Shown: positions 62,876 to 64,000 of the stretch, in pieces
How positions within the stretch are numbered: the first letter of the stretch is position 1
Layout: every line of letters begins with the position of its first letter
Assembly: GCA_932521035.1 (NCBI GenBank)
Contig: OW051497.1
Location: forward strand, 4,278,001-4,342,000
Length of the DNA stretch: 64,000 nt
Direction: 5' to 3'
Source of the DNA: Oscheius dolichura
Taxonomy: Eukaryota > Nematoda > Chromadorea > Rhabditida > Rhabditidae
Position numbers and translations under genes: made by a program
Notes under the pieces: generated by a model
Told to the model about the DNA's origin: nothing
The model's database searches: none
Seen by the model: only the letters and a program-made list of their open reading frames with translations

Positions 62876-64000
62876 TCACAAGGCAATTCCTTTCGTGGGC
62901 TTTACCATCAGTAGACCGCTTTTACTGTTGCTTCCTAGCTTGCTGAACTCGAATGGAGTGATCTGGGCCTTGTACGGGTAGAGGGTGTACATTATTATGG
63001 ATATAATGACAAGCCCGGATCCGAGGGTGAAGAAGAAACCTGGAACGAAGTCGAAAAGAAGCCAGGACCCAACCGCTGCCCCGACGATAGCCATACTCTG
63101 TAAAGATTGCTTTGAATACAGCCTAAGACTGCTTACCTGTGCATAGGCTTTTAGGATGTTATCGGCATACTTGATGACAATCGAAATAAGAAGTCCTCCA
63201 ACGGAATTTGTCACCGTCAAACAAATAACAAGAAAATCCCAACCACGGAACATTCCTTCTAAATCTCATTTATAAAAAGAAGGCAGTCCAAGGCTCGGCA
63301 GGCAAAAAAGTTCTCGTCCCTCTAACCCTCGAACATCAAGAAGCGCATGAAAACATTTGTGTACACTTTGGCGCATTGTTCCTATGACCCCCGATGACTG
63401 GATTCCGGTAGGAGACCTCCGAGTTGGATGCCCACCCTGACCGGACACCGAACCATCCGGCCCTTGTGCACAATTCTTTGAGGTGTCGGCTCTCCTTTTT
63501 TGCACATGTTTGCTGTTCTGGGAATGTGTTCTGACTCACGGCTTTGAATCGTCTCCCAGTCGTAGAACCACATAGACAAAAAGGAGATCGGCAGTCCGAG
63601 AACAGCCAGCCGAATGTTTTGCATCCATACAGAGACTTCGCTCTGTTTCAAGACTTTTTCCAGGTAGACACCTACAAATGCGATAAAAATAGGGACGACT
63701 GAGCAGACCTGCAAAAGCAGAAGTAAAACACATGGTTATGACACTGAGAAATCCTAAAAGCGGTCGCTGAATCACTTCGTTGTTGGCTGCAGGAGGAGAA
63801 TAAACCAACTGGACATCAATAACGCCTTAATTTAAGAATGGAATGATCTATAAAAGTGATACCAATAACCAACAAGGCCAGAGCAATCCATTGTTTATAG
63901 GATAGCCTCTTTCCCAAAACAACGTACATCAAAAGAGCTGTCGTGAATATCTTCATCTGATAAGCGATCTGAAACGTTCTATGCTTCAACCCCGCTGCAT
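62876..64000 (-). CDS. SLC35A-type nucleotide-sugar transporter (UDP-sugar/CMP-sialic acid class), 5' end beyond right edge
   Basis: Golgi antiporter importing nucleotide sugars. Readable exons from the right edge inward: MKIFTTALLMYVVLGKRLSY and KQWIALALLVIG, then IDVQLVYSPP, IQRPLLGFLSVITMCFTSAF, GVYLEKVLKQSEVSVWMQNI and LPISFLSMWFYDWETIQS. After an intron of about 280 nt come GMFRGWDFLVICLTVTNSVG, GLLISIVIKYADNILKAYAQ and SWLLFDFVPGFFFTLGSGLV, and a tail ending KGIAL. The motifs KI.TTAL, FAGVY.EK.LK, W.YDWE and KYADNILK are diagnostic of the SLC35A2/A3 group. The C-terminal half is complete; about four N-terminal TM helices are outside the window. The exact sugar cannot be assigned. Confidence 0.88.

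Noticed and set aside
63266-63505. 79-codon minus-strand frame inside the SLC35A gene
   Set aside because: Lies in the intron between DWETIQS and GMFRGWD; it does not match any SLC35 segment.

Overview
The window looks like nuclear DNA of a nematode. Coding sequence is split into many short exons joined by very short introns, mostly 36-50 nt. The gene content includes families that are nematode-specific or nematode-typical: four transthyretin-like (TTL) secreted proteins, DB-module proteins, an astacin with EGF and CUB domains, tandem C-type lectin domains, a thaumatin-like protein and a nematode-type SLC17 transporter. Intron size, moderate GC content and gene density suggest a clade I nematode such as a Trichuris-like whipworm, but that is inference. 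No bacterial features (operons, Shine-Dalgarno sites, CRISPR, IS elements) were seen. Gene models were built by hand from reading frame, GT-AG or GC-AG splice sites, codon phase and family motifs. Spans therefore include introns, and exon ends carry some uncertainty.

Left part (1-24 kb): the 5' two thirds of an ETS transcription factor with a Pointed domain (minus strand, runs off the left edge); a gene-poor stretch; two adjacent minus-strand TTL genes; a divergent ionotropic glutamate receptor (minus); a ZnT-1/CDF zinc transporter (plus); a Death-domain plus SEFIR-like adaptor (plus); a transmembrane leucine-rich-repeat protein (plus); a thaumatin-like secreted protein (plus); a GNAT acetyltransferase (plus); an unrecognised secreted helical protein (plus); and, convergent with the last, an SLC17 organic-anion transporter (minus) whose one long intron holds a tRNA-like element.

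Middle (24-46 kb): an inward-rectifier K+ channel (minus) after a short gap; about 3.2 kb without a recognisable gene; a TTL gene; a type-B carboxylesterase; a 55-residue single-pass membrane micropeptide; a second, more divergent ionotropic receptor (minus); an astacin; a double C-type lectin; a membrane-anchored ASTER/VASt-domain protein that has a signal peptide; and a mostly gene-poor stretch with one weak hypothetical gene.

Right part (46-64 kb): an atypical ERK5-like MAP kinase with TQH in the activation loop; a Turtle/IGSF9-like adhesion receptor (minus) whose 2.4 kb first-Ig intron contains a whole DB/FN3/Ig gene on the opposite strand; about 4 kb without recognised genes; an SLC1 glutamate transporter; another TTL gene; a secreted threonine-rich/cysteine-rich protein; and the 3' part of an SLC35A nucleotide-sugar transporter running off the right edge.

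Several products fit neuronal signalling (two iGluR-like receptors, Kir, EAAT, SLC17, IgSF receptor). They are separated by unrelated genes, so I do not infer a functional cluster. I did not find one single new multi-gene system. The most unusual items are the nested antisense gene pair, the signal-peptide-bearing ASTER protein, the MAPK without a TxY motif, and a repeated use of GC-AG introns.
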